Of a DNA stretch of 64,000 nucleotides, positions 42,802-50,827 are shown piece after piece. The notes beneath the pieces were generated by a model. It worked only from the letters and a program-made list of their open reading frames with translations, ran no database searches and was not told the DNA's origin. Location of the stretch: assembly GCA_965202795.1 (NCBI GenBank), contig OZ241848.1:2170001-2234000 (forward strand), read 5' to 3'. Position 1 is the stretch's first letter. Each line of letters opens with the position of its first letter. This DNA comes from JACOND01 sp965202795 (GTDB taxonomy: Bacteria > Bdellovibrionota > Bdellovibrionia > Bdellovibrionales > UBA1609). A program made the position numbers and the translations under genes.

Positions 42802-43251
42802 CCGCCGTTTTTTTTGAGAAATTTTAATAGCAAGAGGGAAGCTGGCAGAAAAGCCCCTCAAAACAGCTCCTGAAGCCTCCCCGGCTTTTCCGGCGCTTCC
42901 CCCGCCCCTTCTTTGAGCCGGCAGGCCATCCTCCCCCCGCGGAAGGCCCTAAAAAAGCCCTCCAGGGGGGCGGGTTTTCCACATGAGGGGGGGAAATCTT
43001 GAAAAGGCGCGCTTTTTTTGCTTTTTAGCGGCAAAACTGCTGTAATGACTTTGGCGCTCTGTATGAAAATGGCATGATCGGCGGGGGCGGCGGGGGCCCC
43101 CCTGCCGGAGAGAAGCAGAAGGGATTGAGGCTGCTTTTCCGCTGTGAGGCTGACTCCCCCCTCTGCTATGCTCAGCCAGGCGGAGAGGCTTGCAAAAAAG
43201 CCTGAATCATGACGAATGTCCAGCTTTTGCCCCCCTGAAACCTGAAATCTC

Positions 43252-43416
43252 AAACAAGGCCAATATGCTTATGATGTTCCAAAAAAAGAGTTTCCCAGCA
43301 TGGATGACGATTATAAAACTCTGATGGATTTTTTAAAATATTGCCGGGTTGTCAAGGAGCCAAATTTTGACAGCCAGCAGCTAAATTGTGACAGCCAGAG
43401 GGAGATGTTTCAATGA
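43252..43416 (+). pseudogene. Truncated upstream partner of the DUF1828/1829 gene
   Basis: An open frame with no good start reads QGQYAYDVPKKEFPSMDDDY and then LMDFLKYCRVVKEPNFDS, ending TGA at 43416 in an ATGA overlap with the next gene. Such coupling suggests it is the 3' end of a once-intact first gene of a two-gene unit. The region before it (42802-43251) is GC-rich and unrelated, so the 5' part seems lost. An ATG at 43300 could still give 38 residues. Confidence 0.5.
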
Positions 43417-44309
43417 AAGCCGCAAATCAAAATACAAGTCAGGATATAAGCCGGCTGATTGACAGCTATTATTCATGGCTTAAGGACAAAACAAAATGGA
43501 AAAATCTTAACGAGTGGGCGGAAATAACCTCCCCCTATCTGGACCGCAACAATGACTATATACAAATATACCTTAAAAAAACAAATGAAGGCTGTTTTTT
43601 AACCGATGACGGAGCAACAATTAACGGGCTGATTCAGGAGGGATGCAAACTGGACAGCCCCAAAAGAAAGCAGCTGCTTCAGCTGACTCTTAAAGGATAT
43701 GGCGTCACAGAGAAAAACGGCGCCTTGCAAATAATAGCTGTCTCCAAAGATGCCTTTCCCCTCTGCAAACATTCCCTCGCGCAGGCTATTTTGGCTGTTA
43801 ATGATATGTTTTACACTGCCGCTCCCCATATAAGCAGCCTGTTTTTTGAGGATGTGAAGGACTGGCTGGAAAGCTCTAATATCCGCTATTCAGAAAGAGT
43901 TTGTTTTAATGGGGCGTCCGGCTATAACAGATCGTTTGACTTTTTGATTCCAAAGTCAGACAAACAGCCGGAGCGGCTGATAAAAACCCTCAACGATCCT
44001 CAAAAAAACCGGGCGGATTGTCTGATTATGGACTGGGAGGACACAAAATCTGTCAGGCTGCCAACAGCAAAAATGTATGTTTTTATCAATGACGGAGGAA
44101 AGAGCGGAGGCCGGCAGGCAGCTTCAGAAAAACAAAAAAGCCTGGGTTTTGATTCGGCAAAAACCAAGCCGCAGGGCAGCCTGAATGGAGAGGGGGGCGG
44201 CGATCCGCGCTCAGCTGCCGAAAAAGCCGGCGCGGCGCTGCGGGCCTACAGCATTGAGCCTGTCCTTTGGAGCCAAAGAGCCAAAAAAAAGCGGGAGCTG
44301 GCCGCCTGA
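43413..44309 (+). CDS. DUF1828/DUF1829 domain protein
   Basis: A 298-residue protein. N-terminal DUF1828 (residues about 10-95; EITSPYLDRNNDYIQIYLKK, FLTDDGATINGLIQEG) and DUF1829 (about 130-290; FLIPKSDKQPERLIKTL, YVFINDGG). Function is unknown; these proteins occur sporadically next to mobile and defence genes. Between INDGG and the final AYSIEPVLWSQRAKKK a stretch of about 45 residues is Lys/Gln/Gly-rich and coded by GC-rich DNA, which looks like an in-frame insertion. Its start overlaps the remnant upstream frame. Confidence 0.8.
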   Translation: MKAANQNTSQDISRLIDSYYSWLKDKTKWKNLNEWAEITSPYLDRNNDYIQIYLKKTNEGCFLTDDGATINGLIQEGCKLDSPKRKQLLQLTLKGYGVTEKNGALQIIAVSKDAFPLCKHSLAQAILAVNDMFYTAAPHISSLFFEDVKDWLESSNIRYSERVCFNGASGYNRSFDFLIPKSDKQPERLIKTLNDPQKNRADCLIMDWEDTKSVRLPTAKMYVFINDGGKSGGRQAASEKQKSLGFDSAKTKPQGSLNGEGGGDPRSAAEKAGAALRAYSIEPVLWSQRAKKKRELAA

Positions 44310-44664
44310 CAGCCTCTGCAGCGAATTGTCAAGCCTGGCTTAAAGTCCAGAATCCAGGGCCGCTAAAACCGCTCTTTTCTGATGGGATCGGAGATCGCTC
44401 CCGAACCACTCAAGCAGAGGAGGCTCTGTTATGGCGGCCTGGCTGGCCCGCGGCAAGACTTTTCGCGGGGGGAGGCCTCTAATTTTCTCTGGTTTTCCCG
44501 AAAAAAAAGCATATTTTTTGCAAAGTTATTTACAATTTTAGCTGATTGCGCCACTGTTAAGCATTATGAGCGCTGTTAAGGTTAGATCGCCGGGGAAGGC
44601 CCCGGCGGCGGGAACAGATTGCGCCACTGTTAAGCATTGCGAGCGCTGTTAAGGGGGCCATCCA
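44310..44664. other. Intergenic region with two 38-bp direct repeats
   Basis: At 44544-44581 and 44617-44654 a 38-bp unit beginning GATTGCGCCACTGTTAAGCA recurs with two differences, 73 bases apart. Each unit holds CTGTTAAG twice. The second ends 10 bases before the next ATG, so the repeats could be operator sites for the following gene. Between them is a CCGGGG/CCCCGG hairpin. No gene. Confidence 0.6.
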
Positions 44665-45249
44665 ATGAGGGGCGGGATTTTTTTGGCGCTGTTTTTCAGC
44701 TGCGGCGCTTTTGGAGAGACAAAGCGCTTTTTCTGCAATTTTCATTTGATTGAGCGGGACAGCAATGGCGCTTTTTTGCGCGCGGGGGCGGAGGGGTCTG
44801 ACTACTGGGACCGCGCGTTTTATTATAAAAAATCAGGGGACTCCATTGAAGCCCGCTTCCCGCTGCAGACAGACCCCCCGTTTGAGATGCGGCAAAAGGG
44901 AGACATTTTATACGGCTTTTTTCAGACTTTTGCCGGGGAGCGGCAGGGCCTTTACCGCGAGACTCACACTGTCTACCGGCTCAGCCAAAAAACAGGGCTT
45001 TTGATCAAGTCCTATGTGATTTATGCGGCCAAAGAGAGTTTTGAGAGTCATTTCCAGCCCTCGGTGGACGAAAACCCTTATGCCATCCCTTACGCCCCTG
45101 AGCCTTTGGAGTTTATTGACAAAGATGTCCCTGAGGGCTTTATGAAGTTTGGAAGGGACGGAAGCGCCTGGCGCTGCCGCGGGGTTTTCAGCCCAATGTA
45201 TCTTCTCTATTTGTCCAGGGAGGCGCTGTTTCAGATTTTGGGAGCCTGA
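44665..45249 (+). CDS. Secreted protein of unknown function
   Basis: 194 residues with a short signal sequence (GIFLALFFSCGAFGE). Mature part has sequence typical of small beta-rich periplasmic proteins (FFCNFHLIERD, KKSGDSIEARFPL, GLLIKSYVIYAA). Two Cys at the start and one near the end. It could be a lipoprotein if FFSC serves as lipobox. No family recognised. Next gene on the same strand starts 192 bases later. Confidence 0.65.
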   Translation: MRGGIFLALFFSCGAFGETKRFFCNFHLIERDSNGAFLRAGAEGSDYWDRAFYYKKSGDSIEARFPLQTDPPFEMRQKGDILYGFFQTFAGERQGLYRETHTVYRLSQKTGLLIKSYVIYAAKESFESHFQPSVDENPYAIPYAPEPLEFIDKDVPEGFMKFGRDGSAWRCRGVFSPMYLLYLSREALFQILGA

Positions 45250-45441
45250 GGCGGAAAGTTATCTGAGGCGCGAAAAAAAAGCCCCCCGCCGCAGGGCCGG
45301 CCAAAACCCGCGCCAGGGGGAAGGAAAGCCCGTGTTTAAGTTTTTTGCCGGGCTGGCGCGTCAGGCGGCATAGAGGGCGAAAACAGCGGCGCAGGGCAGG
45401 CGCCGCCTGGGGAAAGCCGCCATTCGCTGAAGAGAGCTGTG
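45250..45441. repeat. Short gap with a partial R2 repeat
   Basis: Around 45336-45373 the sequence TTTAAGTTTTTTGCCGGGCT then GGCGCGTCAGGCGGCAT matches the R2 core with changes. No gene. Confidence 0.5.
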
Positions 45442-47445
45442 ATGAATCAGAATAAAAACCCGCTGCGGCGCCTCCCGGCGCTTCTCCCGGCTGCTCTTGG
45501 CCTGGCTTTAAGCGCCTCTCCGGCTCCGGCCCGCTGGGCCGCGCTCAAGGACGCTGACTCTGTCTATGAGTTTTGGCGCTCAAGCTATAAGGTGGAAAAA
45601 GACGGCTCTTACTCCAGCGCGACAGAGTTTCAGGCAAAAATTCTCAAAGCCTCCAGCATCAGCTATTTTGGCAATTACTCTTTAACCTATAATGAGCAGT
45701 CTGAATCCCTGGAGATTCTGTCCGCAAAGTCCATACATGGGGGAAAAGAGTTTCCCGCAGATCTAAAGCTGATCGAGGACAAGCCCCTGGCCGCCGCCCA
45801 TGGCGGCTTTGACCAAATCCGCCAGGTTAGAGTGGTCTTTCCAAAAATCCAAATCGGATCCTCAGTTTATATGCGCTGGCGCTTCCGCCAAAAAACCCCG
45901 CCCTTTCAAAACTTTTTCTCTTACCTGCATGGCGGGGCTTACAGCAGTTTTTTCGCCCGCAAAATGAGTTTTAAAATAGACTCCGCCCTTCCCCTGCTCC
46001 GCCGGATCAACAATCCCGGCGGCTTTTGGAAAACATCTTACCGCGAAAGCGGGCGCGGCGGGGACAGGCGGCATGTGTTTCAGGCCTCGCTCCGCCGGCC
46101 CATATTCAAAGCCATTATTAACGAAAAAAACAGCTATCCTGATCCCAAGCTGTTTCCCTCCATAGAAATCTCCACAGCCGCCAGCTGGGCGCAAATGACA
46201 AAGGGCATGGCCGGCAAATACGAAAAAATCATGAGGGAGCCTCTGCCCCGCCTGCACAGAGACATCCTGAAAGCCGCCAAAAAAATCAAGACCGGCCCTG
46301 AAGATCAAATTGATTTTGTTATCGCGCGGCTGATAGAAAGCGTCCGGTATCTGCGTGACTGGCGCTCTGTTAATGGAGGCTACATCCCGCGCCCGCTCTC
46401 CAAAATTGCTGAAACAGGCTATGGGGACTGCAAAGACATGTCCGTCAGCCTGGCGGCCATCTTGCGGGGGCTGGGATTTCAGGCCCATGCGGCTTTGATA
46501 GAGCGCGGCGGAGTTCCCCGCCCGCCGGGCTATTTTCAGCTGCCAAGCAGGCTGGCCTTTAACCATGCGATTGTTTATGCGAGGCTGCCGGACGGCGGCG
46601 GCCAAAGCTCTGCGGCAAAACAATCCAGGCGCCAGGCCCGCCAGGGCAAACAGGCCCGCAAAGCCTTTTGGCTGGATCCCACAAACAGCATCACTTACGC
46701 CAGAGGCCTGTTTGAGGACATCGCTGACAGGCCGGCCCTGATTTTGCGGAATCCAGAGCCGGAAATGACCCGGACACCCAAACTCCAGAGCGCGGGCGCG
46801 GAGGTCTATTTGACGCAGGAGTTTCGCCTTTTAAAAGACGGCTCGGCGAAAGCGAAGGGCGAGATGCGCTTTTCCGGGCGGCGGGCGGCGGATTTTGCCG
46901 GCGCCTCGCTCTATAAGTCCAGAAAAAGCATAGATTACGATCTGATTCAATACACAGGCGCCAACACATCCACTTTGGAGAGCTGGAAGGTCAGGGGCTA
47001 TGACTTAAGCTCCCGTGTCGCGCGGGATTTTTCCGCCAGTTTCTCCTATATGGAGCGGGACGGAGGGCTGTTTAATTTCTGGACCCAGATGGGGCCGGGC
47101 TTCCGCTTTCCTTTTTTAAACAATCTCAGCCTGTTTTATGTGCGGGCCAAAGGCCGTGTTTCCGGATTGTTTGCGCTTCATCCCCAGCGCTATGTGTTTG
47201 TCTCAAAGCTGAAAAACATAAAGCCTTTGGGCGATCTGAGCTTGAACTGCCGGCTCCAGAGCCCCTGGGCTGACTTCAGCCGCGAGGCCATCTCCAAAGA
47301 GCCTTTGATCATAAAAGACATATATGAGTTTAAAAAGGCGCGGATCAGCGCCCGCGAGCTGAAAAGCCCTGAGTTTTTCCTCCTTTCAAACGGACTGAGC
47401 CGCTGCTTTAACCGCTTTCTGATGGTCTATCAAAAAACTGACTGA
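45442..47445 (+). CDS. DUF3857/transglutaminase-like secreted protein
   Basis: About 667 residues with a signal peptide (LLPAALGLALSASPAPA). N-terminal DUF3857 (about 35-250), then a transglutaminase-like fold with the Cys in TGYGDCKDMSVSLAA, the His in AFNHAIVY and the Asp in FWLDPTNS: the full Cys-His-Asp triad. The C-terminal 230 residues are DUF2140/DUF3858-like beta sequence. Such proteins are periplasmic or surface proteins in many Bacteroidota and Proteobacteria; the substrate is not known. ATG 45442 chosen over the GTG one codon earlier. Confidence 0.85.
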   Translation: MNQNKNPLRRLPALLPAALGLALSASPAPARWAALKDADSVYEFWRSSYKVEKDGSYSSATEFQAKILKASSISYFGNYSLTYNEQSESLEILSAKSIHGGKEFPADLKLIEDKPLAAAHGGFDQIRQVRVVFPKIQIGSSVYMRWRFRQKTPPFQNFFSYLHGGAYSSFFARKMSFKIDSALPLLRRINNPGGFWKTSYRESGRGGDRRHVFQASLRRPIFKAIINEKNSYPDPKLFPSIEISTAASWAQMTKGMAGKYEKIMREPLPRLHRDILKAAKKIKTGPEDQIDFVIARLIESVRYLRDWRSVNGGYIPRPLSKIAETGYGDCKDMSVSLAAILRGLGFQAHAALIERGGVPRPPGYFQLPSRLAFNHAIVYARLPDGGGQSSAAKQSRRQARQGKQARKAFWLDPTNSITYARGLFEDIADRPALILRNPEPEMTRTPKLQSAGAEVYLTQEFRLLKDGSAKAKGEMRFSGRRAADFAGASLYKSRKSIDYDLIQYTGANTSTLESWKVRGYDLSSRVARDFSASFSYMERDGGLFNFWTQMGPGFRFPFLNNLSLFYVRAKGRVSGLFALHPQRYVFVSKLKNIKPLGDLSLNCRLQSPWADFSREAISKEPLIIKDIYEFKKARISARELKSPEFFLLSNGLSRCFNRFLMVYQKTD

Positions 47446-47492
47446 GGCGCCTGCGGGATAAACAAGCCTAACCGGCGAGGCATAGCAAAATA

Positions 47493-47523
47493 TATAATGA
47501 GGGGGTTGAGGCGCTTTTTTTGT
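47493..47523. repeat. 31-bp exact copy of part of the ATPase gene
   Basis: The 31 bases starting TATAATGAGGGGGTTGAGGC are identical to 49271-49301, inside the ATPase gene. Here they lie in the gap between the transglutaminase-like gene and an rpn fragment, with no open frame around them. Probably a remnant of a deleted second copy. Confidence 0.7.
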
Positions 47524-47527
47524 TAAG

Positions 47528-47767
47528 CTATTCCGCTTTGCCATTTTTCAGCTTGAGGATTTTTGCCTTTGTCTGGCCGGTGACTTCAGAAATCAGGGAA
47601 ATATCCAAATTTTTCTGGAGCATGCTTAAAATGACCTCACGGTCCCTTGCCTGACGGCCTTCCTGCCGGCCTTCCTGACGGCCTTCCTGACGGCCTTCCT
47701 GCCGGCCTTCCTGTATGCCTTTCTGCCGCTCTTTATACAAAACTTCCTGATAACATGACATTGCCAT
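47528..47767 (-). CDS. Free-standing Rpn C-terminal tail (short form)
   Basis: 79 residues starting MAMSCYQEVLYKERQ, with five EGRQ repeats and the helical end LISEVTGQTKAKILKLK. GGAGG lies 8 bases before ATG 47767. The same tail is the end of the intact Rpn at 53713-55005. Here the nuclease-coding part upstream is out of frame because an R1 repeat was inserted, so only this part can be made. In known Rpn systems the equivalent short protein is an inhibitor of the nuclease. Number of EGRQ units differs between copies (five here). Confidence 0.55.
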   Translation of the reverse strand: MAMSCYQEVLYKERQKGIQEGRQEGRQEGRQEGRQEGRQARDREVILSMLQKNLDISLISEVTGQTKAKILKLKNGKAE

Positions 47768-48242
47768 AACTCTTCCCTCCTGGAACGGCCGCGAGGCCGT
47801 CCATCAAAACAGGCGCGGTTTTTCTTTCAGCCTCCATCAAAGCCTTTTTCGTCCAGCGGGGGTTATGCTGCTGCAAATACGCCAAACCCCGCGGAGCTAA
47901 AAACCTGCGGTCCCGCGCGCGGACAGCTTGGCAAAGGCGAAAAAACTCCGCCACATCCCGCCCGCCAATATCACGGACCTTCTGAAATATAAACCAAATG
48001 GGCAAAGCTTTCAAGCCCCTTTGCTTTTTTTTCAGATCAATATCCCGCAAATTCAAGATCACTGGGCGAAAGTTTACATCCGCCTCCCCAAACAGCTCCA
48101 GCTGTTTGGGAGCAAGCCCCCGCAAGCTCCCCTGAAAATCCAATGGCCCCCTCCAGGCCCGCCCCGTGGATATGAGAACAGGCAGCATCAGGCCTTTTTC
48201 CCTCCATGTCTGGCGGGCGGAAGACAAATAATCCAGAAACTG
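47733..48242 (-). pseudogene. Broken rpn gene (copy B)
   Basis: The frame from about 48242 to 47733 matches residues 225-375 of the intact copy almost without change (QTWREKGLMLPVLISTG, NLRDIDLKKKQRGLKALP, RFLAPRGLAYLQQHNPRWTK). Its 5' end stops where an R3 repeat begins (48243). Its 3' end is shifted by an R1 repeat at 47781-47815: net +25 bases against the intact copy. The nuclease catalytic half is missing. Confidence 0.85.
47781..47815. repeat. R1 repeat inserted in rpn copy B
   Basis: GGAACGGCCGCGAGGCCGTC followed by CATCAAAACAGGCGC replaces about ten bases of the intact copies (compare 53931-53941). The insertion lies directly in front of the ribosome binding site for the tail, leaving GGAGG and the ATG untouched. 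Confidence 0.85.
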
Positions 48243-48350
48243 CAGAAAAATATTTCCCCTGGCATTTTCCTCTGGCTAACGGCTCCGCGCTGCGGCATTT
48301 TCCCCCTGCCTGTGGAAAAACATTTATGGCGCTGAGGCTTTTCAGCAGGG
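48243..48350. repeat. R3 repeat (copy 1)
   Basis: About 105 bases beginning AAATATTTCCCCTGGCATTT and including GCGGCATTTTCCCCCTG and TGTGGAAAAACATTTATGGC. A second copy is at 55326-55432. Here it forms the truncation point of rpn copy B. Confidence 0.8.
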
Positions 48351-48390
48351 AGCGGGCCGAGCCGCTCCGGCTGAGCCATGGCGCAGCTGG

Positions 48391-48724
48391 GCCGCCGGGG
48401 GAAACAGCAACCCCGGGCCGGCGCCTGGGGGGAGGAGAATCAGCTCTTGAATTTTGCGCCGGCCTGGCGCATAATCCGGCATAAGCGCAAAAGCAGAGGC
48501 TTTGCGCCGGGGGGCCGCCAGGGGAAACAGCAACCCAGGGCCGGCGCCTGGGGGGAGGAGAATCAGCTCTTGAATTTTGCGCCGGGCTGGCGCATAATCC
48601 GGCATGAAGGCAAAAGCAGCGGCTGCGGGCTTGGAGGCCGCCGGGGGAAGCAACGGCTCAGGGCCGGGGGGGCTGCTGGAGGAAACAGCCCGCTCTTGAG
48701 TTTTTGCCGGCTGGCGGCATAAAA
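48391..48724. repeat. R2 repeat array (about 3 x 122 bp)
   Basis: Three units, the third shortened. Each holds CCGCCGGGGGAAACAGCAAC, a GAGGAGAATCAGCTCTTGA segment and the core GCCGGGCTGGCGCATAATCC followed by GGCATGA. The core can pair TGCCGG with CCGGCA. Further copies at 52975-53105 and 55819-56215. No gene is supported here, although a plus-strand frame runs through. Confidence 0.85.
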
Positions 48725-48751
48725 ACACAGGGGTAAAAAAAGAGGTTTGAG

Positions 48752-49837
48752 ATGTTAAAAAGACTGCATATTCAAAACTGCAAGCTGTTTAAGTCATTTG
48801 CTGTTGAAGATATTCCCAGAATCCTGCTCATTGGCGGAAAAAACAACTGCGGGAAAACAAGCTTTCTTGAAGCGGCGTTTTTTATTTTAGACTGCAAAAA
48901 TCCAGACATGTTTATGAGGCATTTTAGCTGGAGAGAGGCGGTCTTTCAGAACACAGCGGAATCCCTTTTTGCGCCGTTTTTTCATAATTTTGATCTTAAA
49001 AGCCCCATGACATTTGAATACACCATTAAATCATCCAAAAAAAAGCTGCAATACAGGCGCCTCCTGCCTGAAACAAGCTTTTTAAGCGCAAAAAACGGGG
49101 GCGCTGGCGGGGGCGAAAACAAATCTGGAGTCCAAACCAGCCTCAGCGATAATCCTGGCGGCATTGAAATCTCTTATTGGAAAGACATGGCGGCAAAGAA
49201 GCCGCCAAAAGCTCTTTTGAAGCTGAATGCAAAAGGGCTGAATCTATCGTCTTTCAAACAAATGAAAAACTATAATGAGGGGGTTGAGGCGCTTTTTTTG
49301 TCTTCAGCTCCTGCCCCCATGGAGGAAAATGCCGAAAGATACGGCGCGCTGGACAAAATCAGCCAAACTGAAGACATCTTAAAGGCCCTTCAAATTTTAG
49401 AGCCTGATTTAAAATCATTAAGCATTATTCCTATAGGCGGAATGCCAGTCATATACGGGGACACTGGGATTGGGCAAAAGATCCCTTTGTCTTTAATGGG
49501 GCAGGGGCTTGACCGTCTGATATCCATTCTTTTAGGAATTTCCGCTGTTAAAAACGGAGTTGTTTTGATTGATGAAATGGAAAACGGGTTTCATCATTCA
49601 GTTTTTCCCCGTATATGGAAAGCTATAGCCAGCTATGCCGAAGCCAAAGGCGCGCAGATCATAGCCACAACACACAGCAGAGAGCTGGCTGCCGGCGCTG
49701 TTGAGGGCATCCCGCCCGGCATGAAAAAAGAGTTTAAGTATATAAGAATAGACAGAGGGAAAGACAGCATAAAGCATGGAAGCTATGATATGGAAACACT
49801 GCGAACAGCCTTAGAGTCAAACTATGCCATCCGCTGA
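48752..49837 (+). CDS. AAA ATPase of an OLD/PARIS-like pair
   Basis: A 361-residue SMC/ABC-type ATPase (AAA_15/AAA_21). It opens MLKRLHIQNCKLFKSF, Walker A LIGGKNNCGKTSF (27-39), signature SLMGQGLDRLI near 250, Walker B GVVLIDEMENGFHHS near 272-286, and the H-loop QIIATTHSRELA. This is the ATPase fold used by OLD nucleases and by AriA of PARIS. It overlaps the following Toprim-type gene by 14 bases. GAGG precedes ATG 48752 by eight bases. It is shorter than AriA as I know it. R2 repeats end 30 bases upstream. Confidence 0.85.
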   Translation: MLKRLHIQNCKLFKSFAVEDIPRILLIGGKNNCGKTSFLEAAFFILDCKNPDMFMRHFSWREAVFQNTAESLFAPFFHNFDLKSPMTFEYTIKSSKKKLQYRRLLPETSFLSAKNGGAGGGENKSGVQTSLSDNPGGIEISYWKDMAAKKPPKALLKLNAKGLNLSSFKQMKNYNEGVEALFLSSAPAPMEENAERYGALDKISQTEDILKALQILEPDLKSLSIIPIGGMPVIYGDTGIGQKIPLSLMGQGLDRLISILLGISAVKNGVVLIDEMENGFHHSVFPRIWKAIASYAEAKGAQIIATTHSRELAAGAVEGIPPGMKKEFKYIRIDRGKDSIKHGSYDMETLRTALESNYAIR

Positions 49838-50468
49838 ACAGCCGCTTATTAGCATTGAGGGGGAAAAGCTTCTTTTCGTTGAGGGAAAAGATGAAGTGAA
49901 CTTTTTTGACGCGCTTTTTAAAGCCCTGGAAATTTCAGAAATCCAAATTATCCCAAGCGGCGGAAAACAGAAGTTTAAAGAAAAATTCAGAGCTTTTAAA
50001 GAGATCCCCGATTTTGTTGATCAAGTAAAAGCGCTGGCTGTGATGCATGACGCTGACACAGACGCGAAAGCCGCCTTTCAGAGTATATGTCATGTTTTGG
50101 AGAAAAACCAGCTTCCTGTTCCAGAACAGGCCGAAAGTTTTTCTGTTTCCGGGACCCCAAAAACCGGGGCATATATTATTCCCGGCGGCGGCGCTCAGGG
50201 AAATTTAGAGGCCCTGCTTTTGTCCACAGTTCAGCCGGAGAGTCTTTTAAAATGCATTGATCGCTATATGGACTGCGCAGAAAAGGCCTGCTTGGAAAGC
50301 GGCGGCAAATACAAGCCGCCAAAAAATGAGCATAAAGCCCGATGCAGGGCCTTTCTCTCAGTCATGGAAAAAGACATCTCCACCTTGGGGGTGGCCGCTC
50401 AGAAAGGTTATTGGGATTGGCAGTCAGAAAAGCTTCAGCCCTTAATCAAGTTTTTAAGAAAAATATAA
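49824..50468 (+). CDS. DUF3226 Toprim-like partner protein
   Basis: 214 residues. Toprim signature: LLFVEGKDEVNFFDAL with Glu 20, then LAVMHDADTDAKAAF with the DxD-type acidic residues (76-80). DUF3226 proteins are Toprim-fold partners of AAA ATPases. With the overlapping ATPase this gives a two-gene unit with the layout of OLD class 2 or PARIS (ATPase then Toprim effector). Effector activity (nuclease or tRNA/DNA cleavage) is inferred from those systems. Confidence 0.82.
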   Translation: MPSAEQPLISIEGEKLLFVEGKDEVNFFDALFKALEISEIQIIPSGGKQKFKEKFRAFKEIPDFVDQVKALAVMHDADTDAKAAFQSICHVLEKNQLPVPEQAESFSVSGTPKTGAYIIPGGGAQGNLEALLLSTVQPESLLKCIDRYMDCAEKACLESGGKYKPPKNEHKARCRAFLSVMEKDISTLGVAAQKGYWDWQSEKLQPLIKFLRKI

Positions 50469-50489
50469 AACAGCTTAAAGCCAAGGCTC

Positions 50490-50827
50490 AATGCCAGCTT
50501 GAAACAGATCTTTCAGATGCTTTTTGCGGCATCCCGGAAAGGGCCTTATCCAGCGCCGGGAAAAAAACAGGCGTTTTTTTCAAGCTCCGCCAAAGCCTTT
50601 TTCGTCCAGCGGGGGTTGCGCTGCTGCAAATACGCCAAACCCCGCGGAGCTAAAAACCTGCGGCCCCGCGCGCTTGCAAATTGGCGGAGGCGAAAAAACT
50701 CCGCCACATCCCGCCCGCCAATAGCGCGGACTTTCTGAAATATAAACCAAATGGGCAAAGCTTTCAAGCTCTCTTGCTTTTTTTTTCAGATCAATATCCC
50801 GCAAATTCAAAAGCCGGGATAAAGCGT
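50490..50827 (-). pseudogene. Remnants of an rpn gene and a small unknown gene
   Basis: From about 50820 to 50565 the reverse strand matches residues 280-355 of the intact Rpn in two frames (LRDIDLKKKARELESF, then LPIWFIFQKVRAIGGRDVAEF and RFLAPRGLAYLQQRNPRW), so it is frameshifted and lacks catalytic and tail parts. From 50556 to 50500 the sequence resembles 58479-58535 (CTTTCAGATGCTTTTTGC and GGGCCTTATCCAG), coding GCRKKHLKDLF. Both are decayed. Confidence 0.75.

Noticed and set aside
42858..43253. 131-codon reverse-strand frame before the DUF1828/1829 gene
   Set aside because: Starts at TTG without ribosome binding site, composition is Gly/Ala/Pro-rich, no family resemblance, and it runs up to a probable pseudogene; not enough support.
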